Shown piece by piece: positions 50,814-62,324 of a stretch of 64,000 nt of DNA (positions are counted from its first letter, which is position 1; the number at the start of each line of letters is the position of its first letter). Origin of the DNA: Salininema proteolyticum (GTDB taxonomy: Bacteria > Actinomycetota > Actinomycetes > Mycobacteriales > Micromonosporaceae); the NCBI RefSeq assembly GCF_042685645.1, contig NZ_JBHUNX010000001.1:2046001-2110000 (forward strand), given 5' to 3'. The position numbers and the translations under genes are program-made. The notes below the pieces were generated by a model, which saw only the letters and a list, made by a program, of their open reading frames with translations, was not told the origin of the DNA and made no database searches.

Positions 50814-51230
50814 TCTCGGTCTCCCTGTGCTCGTCGGTCGGTGTCGCGGGCCGCCTGAGGGGCGCCCGGACGACGGGTCACCGCGACTCTAAGCAGTCGG
50901 GGGCCTCTCCGCGGCGTGTCGCGGGCGTGTTGCGCGGGGGTGGCGCGCAAAACGTCTAGAGAGGAATCTTCACGGCGGTCGAGGCGGGGCGGCCCGCTCG
51001 CCGAGCCCGTCGGTTCGGCGCGCCCGGTGCCGGACCGCGGTGCGCGGATTATGGCACCGGGCGCAACGGGCGCCGCCGACCGCGCCCGCCGTGAGCGGCG
51101 ATATAGGATTGACAGCGCGGAGTCGCACGCAGAGAATTCCCCTAGGGCAGCCGAGGCCCTGAGGAGTGCGCGGCCGAGGCCGCGCCATGTCGACCCGACG
51201 ACCAGCAACCCGACAAACAGGAGTTAACCC
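50814..51230. other. 417-nt divergent intergenic region (encapsulin and aspS promoters)
   Basis: No gene is seen. The right part carries TTGACA (51109-51114), 17 bp, then GAGAAT (51132-51137), a candidate aspS promoter. The left part has a TAGAGT (50893-50888, minus strand) that could be the -10 of the encapsulin gene, without a clear -35. A 12-bp inverted repeat lies at 51020-51064. Confidence 0.5.
51020..51064. repeat. 12-bp inverted repeat upstream of the aspS promoter
   Basis: GCGCCCGGTGCC (51020-51031) pairs with 51053-51064; the 21-nt loop itself contains CCGC..GCGG. It is upstream of the aspS -35, about 200 nt from the encapsulin start codon, so it could be an operator or a structured RNA for the leftward transcript. 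Confidence 0.55.
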
Positions 51231-53009
<1,779 letters not shown>

Positions 53010-53034
53010 CCCCTCTCCGTCCCCGCGAACGTCG

Positions 53035-53070
53035 AGGGGCCGCCGGACGCGAAGTCCGGCGGCCCCTTTT
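53035..53070 (+). terminator. rho-independent terminator of aspS
   Basis: 14-bp arms 53035-53048 and 53054-53067 around GCGAA, followed by TTT. It lies 26 nt after the aspS stop and before the convergent cstA end. Confidence 0.9.
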
Positions 53071-53087
53071 CCGTGCGTCGGCCCGCG

Positions 53088-54854
53088 TCAGGTCTTCGCG
53101 TCCTCGAGGGGCGCGTTGGGCTCCTCGGAGTCGGAGGGCCTCCACTCCTTGCCCCGACTGCCCCAGGCCTTGCCGAGCGCCGCCCCGGCCTCGAAGAGGA
53201 CCCACAGGGCCAGGCCGAAGATGACGGCCGAGAGCGGCGGCAGGACCCACAGGGACCACTCGGCGCCGGGGGCCCGGGCGTTGTCGATGTACAGCTGAAT
53301 GTTCACGACGAGGGCCCACGAGGTCATGACGACCAGGAAGACCATGGGCGCCAGGATCATCCACGGGTTGGTGTTGCGCTTGAGCAGCCAGACGGCGAGG
53401 GTGGCCAGCGCCAGCCCTGCCAGCAGCTGGTTGGTCGTGCCGAACAGCTGCCAGAGGACGCCGAGCGCGAAGCCCTGGTCGCCTCCCCCGGGCGTGAGGG
53501 CGAGCGCGGCGGCCATGACCACGGTGATGACGGCCGGCAGGGTCACGTTGTCCGACAGGCGGCGCCAGCCGGCCATGCGGGCGATCTCCTGGATCACGTA
53601 GCGCTGCAGCCGGATGCCCGTGTCCAGGCTGGTGGCGGCGAAGGAGATGACGACGACGGCCCCGAAGATGACGGCGAGGTCGGTGGGGATGCCCAGGTTG
53701 GAGGCGAAGTTGCCGACGCCCACGACGAAGTTCTGGACCGCTCCGCCGGAGGCGGCCGTCCAGCTGGGGTAGGCGGCGTCCCAGTCGGCGCGGGTGGCGG
53801 CGAGTCCGGCCGTGACAGCGAGGATCGAGCAGAGCGCGAGCGAGCCCTCGCCGACGGCGCCGCCGTAGCCGACCAGGCGCGCGTCGGTCTCCTTGTCCAG
53901 CTGTTTGGAGGTCGTGCCCGAGGAGACGAGGCAGTGGAAGCCGGAGATGGCGCCGCAGGCGATGGTGATGAAGAGGAAGGGCCACATCGAGGGCGTGTCG
54001 GCGGGGACGTCGTTGAGGGCGGGGGCGACGACGGTGTTCCACCCGACGCCGACTCCCAGCAGGACGACGGCGAGCGCGACGAACAGCTGGTGGCTGTTGA
54101 TGTAGTCCCTGGGCTGCATGAGGGCCCACACCGGGAGGCGCGCGGCGACGAAGGTGTAGGCGAGGATGACGATGATCCACAGGGTCCGCGTCTCGATGCC
54201 GAGCAGTCCGGCCACGCCGTCGAGTTCTATGGGCAGGGCGCTGCCGATCCAGATGAAGAGGTAGAGCGCGGCGACGCCGAGCAGCGAGGGGATCAGGGCC
54301 GCCGAGCCCGAGCGGCGGATGTAGAAGCCGATGGCGATCGCGATGGGGATCTCGGCGAAGATCGGCAGGACGCTGCCGGGGTTGGCCATGAAGAGGTTCG
54401 CGATGACGACGGCGAAGACGGCGCCGACCATGGTGATGAGGAAGAAGACGATGACCAGGAAGAGGATTCCGGCGCGGGGGCTGACGACGTCCTTGGTGAG
54501 GGTGCCGACCGACCGGGCGCGGTGGCGGACGGACATGACCAGGGCGCCGAAGTCGTGGACGCCGGCGGCGACGATGGTTCCGACGACGACCCAGATCAGG
54601 GCGGGCATCCATCCCCAGTAGACGGCGATGGCGGGTCCGATGATGGGCGCGGCGCCGGCCACCGAGGTGAAGTGGTGGCCGAAGAGGACGTGCTTGTTGG
54701 TGGGGACGAAGTCGGCACCGTCTTGGTAGCGGTGTGCGGGAGTGGTGTAGGCGGGATCGAGGCGGAAGACCTTCTGGGAAAGGTAGCGCGAGTATCCCAG
54801 GAATCCGATCGCGAACAGCGACAGGACTCCGATGGCCAGGACTATGGCCGGCAT
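53088..54854 (-). CDS. cstA: CstA/BtsT-family carbon starvation transporter
   Basis: 588 residues with about 16 hydrophobic helices, starting at ATG 54854 after CGGAGG. Family landmarks: FVPTNKHVLFGHHFTSVAGAAPIIGPAIAVYWGW near the N-terminus, VHDFGALVMSVRHRARS, the GAISGFHCLVSSGTTSKQ motif, and FAATSLDTGIRLQRYVIQE. CstA and BtsT proteins import pyruvate and perhaps peptides when carbon is limiting. The C-terminus is hydrophilic and short. It is divergent from rarA. Confidence 0.93.
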   Translation of the reverse strand: MPAIVLAIGVLSLFAIGFLGYSRYLSQKVFRLDPAYTTPAHRYQDGADFVPTNKHVLFGHHFTSVAGAAPIIGPAIAVYWGWMPALIWVVVGTIVAAGVHDFGALVMSVRHRARSVGTLTKDVVSPRAGILFLVIVFFLITMVGAVFAVVIANLFMANPGSVLPIFAEIPIAIAIGFYIRRSGSAALIPSLLGVAALYLFIWIGSALPIELDGVAGLLGIETRTLWIIVILAYTFVAARLPVWALMQPRDYINSHQLFVALAVVLLGVGVGWNTVVAPALNDVPADTPSMWPFLFITIACGAISGFHCLVSSGTTSKQLDKETDARLVGYGGAVGEGSLALCSILAVTAGLAATRADWDAAYPSWTAASGGAVQNFVVGVGNFASNLGIPTDLAVIFGAVVVISFAATSLDTGIRLQRYVIQEIARMAGWRRLSDNVTLPAVITVVMAAALALTPGGGDQGFALGVLWQLFGTTNQLLAGLALATLAVWLLKRNTNPWMILAPMVFLVVMTSWALVVNIQLYIDNARAPGAEWSLWVLPPLSAVIFGLALWVLFEAGAALGKAWGSRGKEWRPSDSEEPNAPLEDAKT

Positions 54855-55196
54855 GAGAGCCTCCGGGAGTGTAGGCGGTGGGGTGCGGTGCGGTGGGTGG
54901 ACAGGTCTTGCCGTCGGGGCCGTGGGGCGTCGGCCCTTCCCGGGGTCTCCGCGTCGGGACCGTGTCGCCGAACACATTATGCACGCGCGGTGACGGCTTT
55001 GTGAAGGGCCCCCGGGCCCTTCGACATGCGGACGCCCCGTGTCACACTTTCGGACGGAACCGGTTTGGCATCGTCGCGAGTTTCCGCTGGTTCCGAACGC
55101 GTTTTCAGTTCACAGTGGATTTCGGTCGCCGTGGCGTCCAGTGAACACCTCTCATGGTGCTGCGATCTGCATCCGCAGATCCCTTACCCTTGACTC
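54855..55196. other. 342-nt divergent intergenic region of cstA and rarA
   Basis: No gene recognised. An 8-bp stem (GAAGGGCC at 55003-55010 with 55015-55022) sits centrally. A TACCCT about 6 nt before the rarA GTG resembles a -10 element for a leaderless mRNA. Confidence 0.4.
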
Positions 55197-56549
55197 GTGG
55201 ACGAACCAGGCCTGTTCAGTATTCCCGGCGAAGAGCCCCCCTCCCCTTCCGGAGCCGAGGAGCCGTCGCCCGACGCCCCCTTGGCCGTCCGCATGCGGCC
55301 GGCGGGGATCGACGAGCTCGTGGGCCAGGGACACCTGCTGGGCCCCGGTTCCCCGCTGAGGCAGATCGTCGAGGGCCGCCAGATGATGAGCGTGATCCTG
55401 TGGGGCCCGCCCGGCTCGGGGAAGACGACCATCGCCAACCTCGTCGCCCGGGCCGGCGACCGCCGGTTCCAGTCCATGTCCGCGCTGAACTCCGGCGTCA
55501 AGGAGGTGCGGTCGGCCATCGAGGAGGCGCGGCGCAACCGGCGCACCGGCGGCCCGCAGACGATCCTGTTCATCGACGAGATCCACCGCTTCACCAAGAC
55601 CCAGCAGGACTCCCTTCTCGGCGCCGTCGAGGACCGCACCATCACGCTGTTGGCGGCCACCACGGAGAACCCGTACTTCTCGGTCGTCGCCCCGCTGCTG
55701 AGCCGCTGCGTCCTGCTCACCCTGCACGAGCTGACCGCCGAGGACATCGCCGGCGTCGTCCGGCGGGCCGCGGCCGACCCGCGAGGGCTGGACGGGGAGC
55801 ACGGGCTGTCCGAGGAGGCGCTCGAGCACCTGGTCCGCATGGCCTCCGGCGACGCCCGCAAGGCGCTGACCGCGCTCGAGGCCGCCGCCGCCTCGGCCTC
55901 CGCAGAGGGACGCGAGGAGATCTCCCTGGAGCTGGTCGAGGCGGCGCTGGACACCGCCGCGGTCCGCTACGACCGCGACGGCGACAGCCACTACGACGTG
56001 GCCAGCGCCTTCATCAAGAGCATGCGCGGCTCCGACGTGGACGCCTCGCTGCACTACCTGGCCCGCATGATCGTGGCCGGTGAGGACCCCCGCTTCATCG
56101 CGCGGCGGTTGATCATCTTCGCCTCGGAGGACATCGGCATGGCCGACCCGACCGCGCTGCAGACGGCGGTGGCGGCCTCCACTGCGGTGGAGCGGGTAGG
56201 CCTGCCCGAGGCACAGATCAACCTCGGCCACGCCGTCGTCCACATGGCCACCGCGCCGAAGTCGAACGCCGCGTGCGAGGGCATCTTCGCCGCGCTCGCG
56301 GACGTGCGCGCCGGAAAGATCGGGCCCGTCCCCTCCGACCTGCGCGACAGCCACTACTCGGGGTCGAAGAAGCTGGGGCACGGCACCGGGTACAAGTACC
56401 CCCACAGCGACCCCAAGGGCGTCGTGGAGCAGCGCTACGCGCCCGACGCCGTACGGGGAAAGGACTACTACCGGCCCAAACGCCACGGGGCCGAGGCCGC
56501 GATAGCCGACAGACTGGACAAGCTGCGGCGGATCATCCGGGGAGGCTGA
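55197..56549 (+). CDS. rarA: replication-associated recombination protein A (MgsA/RarA ATPase)
   Basis: 450 residues. The AAA+ Walker A is GPPGSGKTTIANL near 60-72, Walker B is ILFIDEIHRF, sensor 1 is LLAATTENPYF, and the Arg finger follows in LLSRCVLL. The C-terminal tetramerisation/UVB-type part contains RFIARRLIIFASEDIGMADP and PKSNAA. RarA acts at stalled forks and is related to clamp-loader subunits. The start is GTG 55197 (VDEPGLFSIPGEE), an N-terminus that resembles clamp-binding peptides. Confidence 0.95.
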   Translation: MDEPGLFSIPGEEPPSPSGAEEPSPDAPLAVRMRPAGIDELVGQGHLLGPGSPLRQIVEGRQMMSVILWGPPGSGKTTIANLVARAGDRRFQSMSALNSGVKEVRSAIEEARRNRRTGGPQTILFIDEIHRFTKTQQDSLLGAVEDRTITLLAATTENPYFSVVAPLLSRCVLLTLHELTAEDIAGVVRRAAADPRGLDGEHGLSEEALEHLVRMASGDARKALTALEAAAASASAEGREEISLELVEAALDTAAVRYDRDGDSHYDVASAFIKSMRGSDVDASLHYLARMIVAGEDPRFIARRLIIFASEDIGMADPTALQTAVAASTAVERVGLPEAQINLGHAVVHMATAPKSNAACEGIFAALADVRAGKIGPVPSDLRDSHYSGSKKLGHGTGYKYPHSDPKGVVEQRYAPDAVRGKDYYRPKRHGAEAAIADRLDKLRRIIRGG

Positions 56550-56550
56550 C

Positions 56551-57150
56551 GTGGAACCGCTTCCCGGCAGGACCCCGCCCGCCCCGGCCCGGCGCAGCGA
56601 GCGCGGCGGCAAGCGCCTGCGCCAGCAGCTGGCCAATTCCGGGTCGCGCATCGAGCAGATCCGCCACCTCACCGTCGCCGTGCTGGCCGTCGGCGGAATG
56701 CTCGTCGGGCTCATGCTGTGGGGCGGGCGCTCGCTGAGCATCGACCCGACCCGGCGCGCCCTGGACGAGGTCTCGCCGCCGGCCTGGGCCGCGCACGACC
56801 CCGGCGACGACACGTACGGCAGCCGCTGGTGCCTCGACGAGTGCCGGGTGAGGGTGCGGACCTGGAACTCCGAGGGGAAGGTCGAGGAGACGGGCGTCGA
56901 GTACTGGGAGGCGCTGATGCGGGACCGGTGGGTCCCGGTGGAGAGGACCCGCTGTCCCGGAGGGGACGCCGTCGACGGCTGTTTCACCCGCGACGAGCTC
57001 TTCTTGGAGCTGTGGGTGGTCCCGAAGTCCTGTGAGGACCGTTTCGAGCTGTGCACCGGGTCGGAGGTGACCGCCATCGTGGCCTCGCAGGCGGCATGGC
57101 CCCGGTTGGCCGAAGAGGCGGAGGAGGCCTCGGGCGGGCCGGGAGGCTGA
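56551..57150 (+). CDS. hypothetical single-pass membrane protein (199 aa)
   Basis: Starts 2 nt after the rarA stop region, with GGGGAGGCTGAC before the GTG, so it is cotranscribed with rarA. The basic N-terminus (RRSERGGKRLRQQLANSGS) precedes a membrane helix at about 42-60 (TVAVLAVGGMLVGLMLW). The extracytoplasmic part has six Cys (WCLDECRVRV, TRCPGG, DGCFTRDEL, SCEDRFELC) that could form disulphides. No family was recognised. Confidence 0.7.
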   Translation: MEPLPGRTPPAPARRSERGGKRLRQQLANSGSRIEQIRHLTVAVLAVGGMLVGLMLWGGRSLSIDPTRRALDEVSPPAWAAHDPGDDTYGSRWCLDECRVRVRTWNSEGKVEETGVEYWEALMRDRWVPVERTRCPGGDAVDGCFTRDELFLELWVVPKSCEDRFELCTGSEVTAIVASQAAWPRLAEEAEEASGGPGG

Positions 57151-57283
57151 CCGGGCGCGCCGCACCGGGGTCCGACGCCGGCCCCGGAGGCGGGTCTGTG
57201 GCGCACTCACTCCGGCGGGTGACGACCGCGGCGACGGGTGGCTCGTTATACGGGTAAACGCCAGGTCTATCCGAGGAGCCGCA

Positions 57284-57781
57284 GTGCCGAGCGCCGAGAA
57301 TCCCCGCCGGAGGAGTAGCCGTCCCCGGCGCCTCGCCATGTACTTGTCCGTCCCCGCCGCCGCTCTGGGGGCCGCGGCCGCCGGCTGGGCGGTGTTCGGC
57401 CCCGTGCCCGCCTACTGGGACGGCGCCGCCGATCCCGACCCCGCGACGGTCACCCCCGGCTGGAGCTCCCCCGGCGCCGACACGCGCGGGCAGGAGGGCG
57501 AGGGCGAGACCTCTCCCCTGTGGATTCCGGAGACCGAGGGCGCGGACGAGGACGGGGAGCAGTCCCCCACCGCCGAACCGGAGGACTCCGAGCCGGCCGA
57601 GAGCGGCGAGCTCACCCCGGTCGACCCGCCGTCCGACAGCCGTCCTCCCGAGAACGGGTCGCCCTCTCCCAGCCCGTCGCTGTCCCCTTCTCCCTCCGAG
57701 AGCCCCTCGCCGACGGACACCGGGTCGCCTTCGGAGGACCCCGACGAGGTTCCTCCCACCGAAAAGGACGGCGAGGGCTGA
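57284..57781 (+). CDS. hypothetical membrane-anchored Ser/Pro/Glu-rich protein (165 aa)
   Basis: GTG start with GAGGAG 6-8 nt upstream. Arg-rich N-terminus (NPRRRSSRPRRLA), one membrane helix at about 20-40 (YLSVPAAALGAAAAGWAVF), then a disordered extracytoplasmic tail with SPSPSPSLSPSPSESPSP repeats and many Asp/Glu. Such tails often span the cell wall. It ends 4 nt before the convergent PrsW gene stop. Confidence 0.65.
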   Translation: MPSAENPRRRSSRPRRLAMYLSVPAAALGAAAAGWAVFGPVPAYWDGAADPDPATVTPGWSSPGADTRGQEGEGETSPLWIPETEGADEDGEQSPTAEPEDSEPAESGELTPVDPPSDSRPPENGSPSPSPSLSPSPSESPSPTDTGSPSEDPDEVPPTEKDGEG

Positions 57782-57785
57782 GCCC

Positions 57786-59018
57786 TCAGCGGCGGAAGAG
57801 GCGTCTCTTCCCCTTCCCGTCCCCTTTCCCGGATTCGGTCCCTCCCGGCTCGGGAACGAGGTCCTCCATCTGCGACCGGGCCTCGGCGATGGCCCTCTTG
57901 GAGGCCACCACGTCGGGCGCGGCCTCCGGGTCGCCGCCCCTGCGCTGTTCGCGAGCCAGCGACTCGCCCAGGCTGACTTGCGCGTTCTGGAGCCGCCGCA
58001 GGAGGGTCTCCCCCTGTTTGCCATAGCGGCGGGCGAAGCGCTTGCGGGCGCGGCGCCTGGCGCGCAGCGAACGCATGTCCTGGAACTCTTCGACGGTGAT
58101 GACCTCCTCGGGCTGTCCCTTCATGGTGGAGAGGAACCAGCGGAACTCGATGCCGGCCGCCGCGAGGTAGAGGACGGCGAAGAGCCCGAGGATGAGGAGG
58201 CCCTTGGCGTAGGTGGCGAGGATGCCCAGCCCGGGGTTGAGTCCCTGGGGCAGGGGCATGTTCCACAATCCGTGCATGCACACGGCCACCACGTAGGCCA
58301 CGGCTACCACGGTCGCGCGGCGGGCCCACGTCTTGTTCCGCTGCGTGACGAAGTAAGAGATCCCCAGTCCCGCAACGGCCGTGTACAGCGGATGCGACCA
58401 GGGTCCGGCGACGAGCAGGCGGGTGACGGTCACGCCGATGGAGCCGACCCATTCGTTGTTGGGGTTGGCGAGCGCGAAGTTGACCGCGTAGGTGACGTTC
58501 TCGACGACCTGGAATCCGACGCCGACCATGGCGCCGTAGATGAGTCCGTCGATGGGCCGGTGGAAGTGCTCGCGGACGATGAGGACCAGCAGGACTATGC
58601 CGAGGGCCTTGAACCACTCCTCGTTGAGCGGGCCGGCGATGGCCGGTCCCCAGCGGCGGGCCCAGTCGAGCCCTTCGACGTCGGCGATGACGCGCAGGGC
58701 GGCGTTGTTGGAGATGATGGAGAAGGCCACCGCGGCCAGCCCGCCCCAGCAGAGGGCGGCGGCGCGGACGGAGGCGGGCTCCTTCTCGAACAGGTCGAGC
58801 TTTCCGATGATCCAGCTGAAGAGGACGGCTATGATGCCGTTGACGATCAGCGCCATCCACAGGGCCCCGGCGATGCCCTCGTACTCGCCGCCTATGGTCG
58901 TGCCGAGGCGGACCAGGCCGAAGGCCAGGCATCCGACGAACAGCCAGTAGGAGGGGCGGCGGACGCGGACGAAAGCCCCCTGCTTCTCCAGGACGACCTG
59001 TCCGGTCGTGCGGGTCAT
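57786..59018 (-). CDS. PrsW-family intramembrane metalloprotease
   Basis: 410 residues, start ATG 59018 (MTRTTGQVVLEKQGA). Eight or so membrane helices. The catalytic motifs of PrsW are present: NEEWFKALG (EExxK type), ENVTYAVNFA, HPLYTAVAGLG and MHGLWNMP. A charged C-terminal tail (about 310-410) rich in Arg and Lys follows the membrane part. PrsW cleaves anti-sigma factors in Bacillus and belongs to the CAAX-protease/Rce1 clan. The single-pass protein encoded directly upstream (59024-59665) is a possible partner or substrate. Confidence 0.88.
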   Translation of the reverse strand: MTRTTGQVVLEKQGAFVRVRRPSYWLFVGCLAFGLVRLGTTIGGEYEGIAGALWMALIVNGIIAVLFSWIIGKLDLFEKEPASVRAAALCWGGLAAVAFSIISNNAALRVIADVEGLDWARRWGPAIAGPLNEEWFKALGIVLLVLIVREHFHRPIDGLIYGAMVGVGFQVVENVTYAVNFALANPNNEWVGSIGVTVTRLLVAGPWSHPLYTAVAGLGISYFVTQRNKTWARRATVVAVAYVVAVCMHGLWNMPLPQGLNPGLGILATYAKGLLILGLFAVLYLAAAGIEFRWFLSTMKGQPEEVITVEEFQDMRSLRARRRARKRFARRYGKQGETLLRRLQNAQVSLGESLAREQRRGGDPEAAPDVVASKRAIAEARSQMEDLVPEPGGTESGKGDGKGKRRLFRR

Positions 59019-59023
59019 GGTCT

Positions 59024-59665
59024 TCACTTGCCCTCCAGCCCGAACAGTCCGGTGAACGAGTCCACCAGGGCGAGCGTCCGCTCGGCCGGCTGGGAGGCGG
59101 GGGCGAGCGCCACGACGGTGGCCGCCGCTCCCTTGCCGTTGCCCGTCACGACGATGGCGCCGCCCTGGTCGCGTCCGACCAGGGTCGCCTGTTCGCCCGG
59201 CCGCTTCGCGCCCTCGGGCTCGTACTGCCGGAAGGAGGTGGCGACGAGGTCGCTGTGTCCGCGGGTGACGGCCTCGGCGCGCCGTTCGAGGAGGTTGCCG
59301 AGGCTCTGCACCTGCCCGTCCACCGTGATGGAGATGGTCGTGGCGCCTTGGCGCAGCGTCACGGCGCCGCCGTTGAGGGCGGGGCTGGACTTCCACGTGC
59401 CGGAGGGGACCCGCACGGTGAGCGTGGCGGTCTTCCCGGGTATGGACACGAGGGTGACCTCCTCCCCTTCGGACACCGTGGCGCTGGAGTCCCCGAGGAG
59501 AGCCTCGGCTCCCGTCCAGAATCCTATGGGGAGGGCGAGTAGGACCGCCATGGCGACGGCGGGCAGCATGGTCCCCTTCTCGAACCCGAGTCTGCTGAGT
59601 CGGATGGTGGCGTCTCCCAAGAGGGGTGTCCTTCCCGTATCGCGCGAGTCTGGATATCGTCCCAT
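59024..59665 (-). CDS. hypothetical single-pass membrane protein upstream of prsW-like gene
   Basis: About 213 residues from ATG 59665 (MGRYPDSRDTGRTPLLG). A cytoplasmic N-terminus of about 35 residues, one membrane helix (LPAVAMAVLLALPIGFW) and an extracytoplasmic, Thr/Val-rich, beta-type domain (VTLVSIPGKTATLTVRVPSG; GAIVVTGNGKGAAATVVALAP). Its stop lies 5 nt before the PrsW start. The topology, with one helix and an outer sensor-like domain, is that expected of a PrsW substrate, but it has no anti-sigma signature. Confidence 0.65.
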   Translation of the reverse strand: MGRYPDSRDTGRTPLLGDATIRLSRLGFEKGTMLPAVAMAVLLALPIGFWTGAEALLGDSSATVSEGEEVTLVSIPGKTATLTVRVPSGTWKSSPALNGGAVTLRQGATTISITVDGQVQSLGNLLERRAEAVTRGHSDLVATSFRQYEPEGAKRPGEQATLVGRDQGGAIVVTGNGKGAAATVVALAPASQPAERTLALVDSFTGLFGLEGK

Positions 59666-59732
59666 CGATTGTGGCCGCTGAACAGGGAGGAAGGGGCGAT
59701 TCCGGGAAAGACGGGGCACCGCGGGCACGGAG

Positions 59733-59759
59733 AAGGGGCACGGCGGCGCCGTGCCCCTT
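59733..59759 (-). terminator. terminator of ilvE
   Basis: Perfect 12-bp arms 59733-59744 and 59748-59759 around GGC, 24 nt after the ilvE stop on the minus strand, followed by CTCCGTG. Confidence 0.82.
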
Positions 59760-59783
59760 CCGGTGGAGACTGTCAGTCGCGGG

Positions 59784-60884
59784 TCATCCGGCGGTCTGCG
59801 TCCAGCCGTGCGGGTCCTCCGCGCGGCCGTGCTGGATGTCGAGCAGCTTGGCGCGCAGGCGGCGGGTCAGGTCGCCGGTCTGCGCGTGGTTGATGGTGAA
59901 GTCGCCGGAGCGGTCCCGGATCGTGCCCACCGGAGTGACGACGGCGGCGGTGCCGCAGGCGAAGGTCTCGGTGAGGCGCCCGGCGAGGGCGTCCTCGCGC
60001 CAGCGGTCGATCGGGTAGTCGGACTCGCGGACGTCGTAGCCCTCCTCCGTCAGCAGCTGGATGATCGCGTCGCGGGTGATGCCCGGGAGGATCGTTCCGC
60101 TGAGTTTGGGCGTGACGACCTTCTTCTCGTCGGCGTAGACGAAGAAGAGGTTCATGCCGCCCAGCTCCTCGACGTACTTGTGCTCGGCGGCGTCGAGGAA
60201 GACGACCTGGTCGCAGCCGTGCTCGATGGCCTCGGTCTGCGGGGCGAGGCTGGAGGCGTAGTTGCCGCCGCACTTGGCCGCTCCGGTGCCGCCCGGAGCC
60301 GCGCGCGTGTACTCCTCGCTGACCCACAGGGTCACCGGCTTGGGGCCTGTCTTGAAGTAGGCGCCGGCCGGGGAGGCGATGACGCTGTAGAGGTACTCCT
60401 TGGCGGGGCGCACGCCCAGGAACTGCTCCGTGGCTATCATGAACGGCCTCAGGTAGAGGCTGGACTCGCCCTCGGTCGGGACCCAGGCGCCGTCGGCCTT
60501 GAGGATCTCGCGGATGGAGGCCAGGAACATCTTCTCCGGCAGCTGCGGCATCGCCAGGCGCTCGGCGGAGGTGTTGAAGCGGTGCGCGTTCGCCTCCGGG
60601 CGGAACAGGCCGATCTCGCCGTCGGCGCGGTGGTAGGCCTTGAGTCCCTCGAAGATCTCCTGGGCGTAGTGGAGGACGGCCGTGGCCGGCGACAGGGTCA
60701 GCGGACCGAAGGGCTCGACGCGGGCCGAGTGCCATCCGCGGCCCTCGGACCAGCGCATGGTGAACATGTGATCGGTGAAGACGGTGCCGAAGCCCGGGTC
60801 GGCCAGCAGCGCGGCGCGCTCTTCGGCGCTTCGGGCGTTCGGGTTCTCGAGGATCTCGAGATCGGGCAGGTTCTCGTCAGCCAT
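59784..60884 (-). CDS. ilvE: branched-chain amino acid aminotransferase
   Basis: 366 residues, class IV PLP aminotransferase of the long actinobacterial type. LHYAQEIFEGLKAYH, LYLRPFMIATE, the PLP lysine in GAAKCGGNYASSL, and EELGGMNLFFVY are family signatures. It exchanges amino groups between glutamate and Leu, Ile and Val in the cytoplasm. leuB lies 194 nt upstream on the same strand, but with a terminator hairpin in between. Confidence 0.96.
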   Translation of the reverse strand: MADENLPDLEILENPNARSAEERAALLADPGFGTVFTDHMFTMRWSEGRGWHSARVEPFGPLTLSPATAVLHYAQEIFEGLKAYHRADGEIGLFRPEANAHRFNTSAERLAMPQLPEKMFLASIREILKADGAWVPTEGESSLYLRPFMIATEQFLGVRPAKEYLYSVIASPAGAYFKTGPKPVTLWVSEEYTRAAPGGTGAAKCGGNYASSLAPQTEAIEHGCDQVVFLDAAEHKYVEELGGMNLFFVYADEKKVVTPKLSGTILPGITRDAIIQLLTEEGYDVRESDYPIDRWREDALAGRLTETFACGTAAVVTPVGTIRDRSGDFTINHAQTGDLTRRLRAKLLDIQHGRAEDPHGWTQTAG

Positions 60885-61015
60885 GGTTTTCCTTCGCGAC
60901 AGACAGGGAAAGTCTCTACAACTAACTTAGCGCTCGTTCAGTCTACGGCCGAGAGCGCCGTACTGTATTTCGAGTAATCGGACACAAGCCGTTCCCGGTC
61001 GGGGACGGCACGGAG

Positions 61016-61050
61016 AAAGGGCTCCCCGGGAGGTTCCCGCGGAGCCCTTT
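61016..61050 (-). terminator. nested stem-loop terminator of leuB
   Basis: AAAGGGCTCC (61016-61025) pairs with GGAGCCCTTT (61041-61050), with an inner CGGGA/TCCCG stem at 61027-61039. It lies 28 nt after the leuB stop on the minus strand. Confidence 0.85.
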
Positions 61051-61077
61051 TCTGCAAGGCCTTGATGGTCTCTCAGG

Positions 61078-62112
<1,035 letters not shown>

Positions 62113-62250
62113 TTACTGCCTTTCGGATGCGAAAAGGAAACGGGACACGTTAGGTGGTATTCAGATTAACCCGACCGTCCCGTATTCCGGCATTCGCATC
62201 CCGACCAGCGGGACAGAATTTTCCCTCCGGTTCGCCCCCGGCAAGACGAA

Positions 62251-62281
62251 GGGCCCGAAGAGGACTCGCCTCTCCGGGCCC
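62251..62281 (-). terminator. terminator of serA
   Basis: GGGCCCGAAGAGG (62251-62263) pairs with 62269-62281 with one mismatch around ACTCG, 43 nt after the serA stop on the minus strand; followed by CTTCG. Confidence 0.78.
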
Positions 62282-62324
62282 CGCCCGCGCCCCCGGGACT
62301 CAGCGCCCCGGGTCCCGGTGCTCG

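Noticed and set aside
50957..50972. Possible fourth copy of the biotin-type operator near the encapsulin promoter (TCTAGAGAGGAATCTT)
   Set aside because: It matches only part of the AGAGG-NAT-CCTCT pattern and lacks the second half of the palindrome; likely chance.
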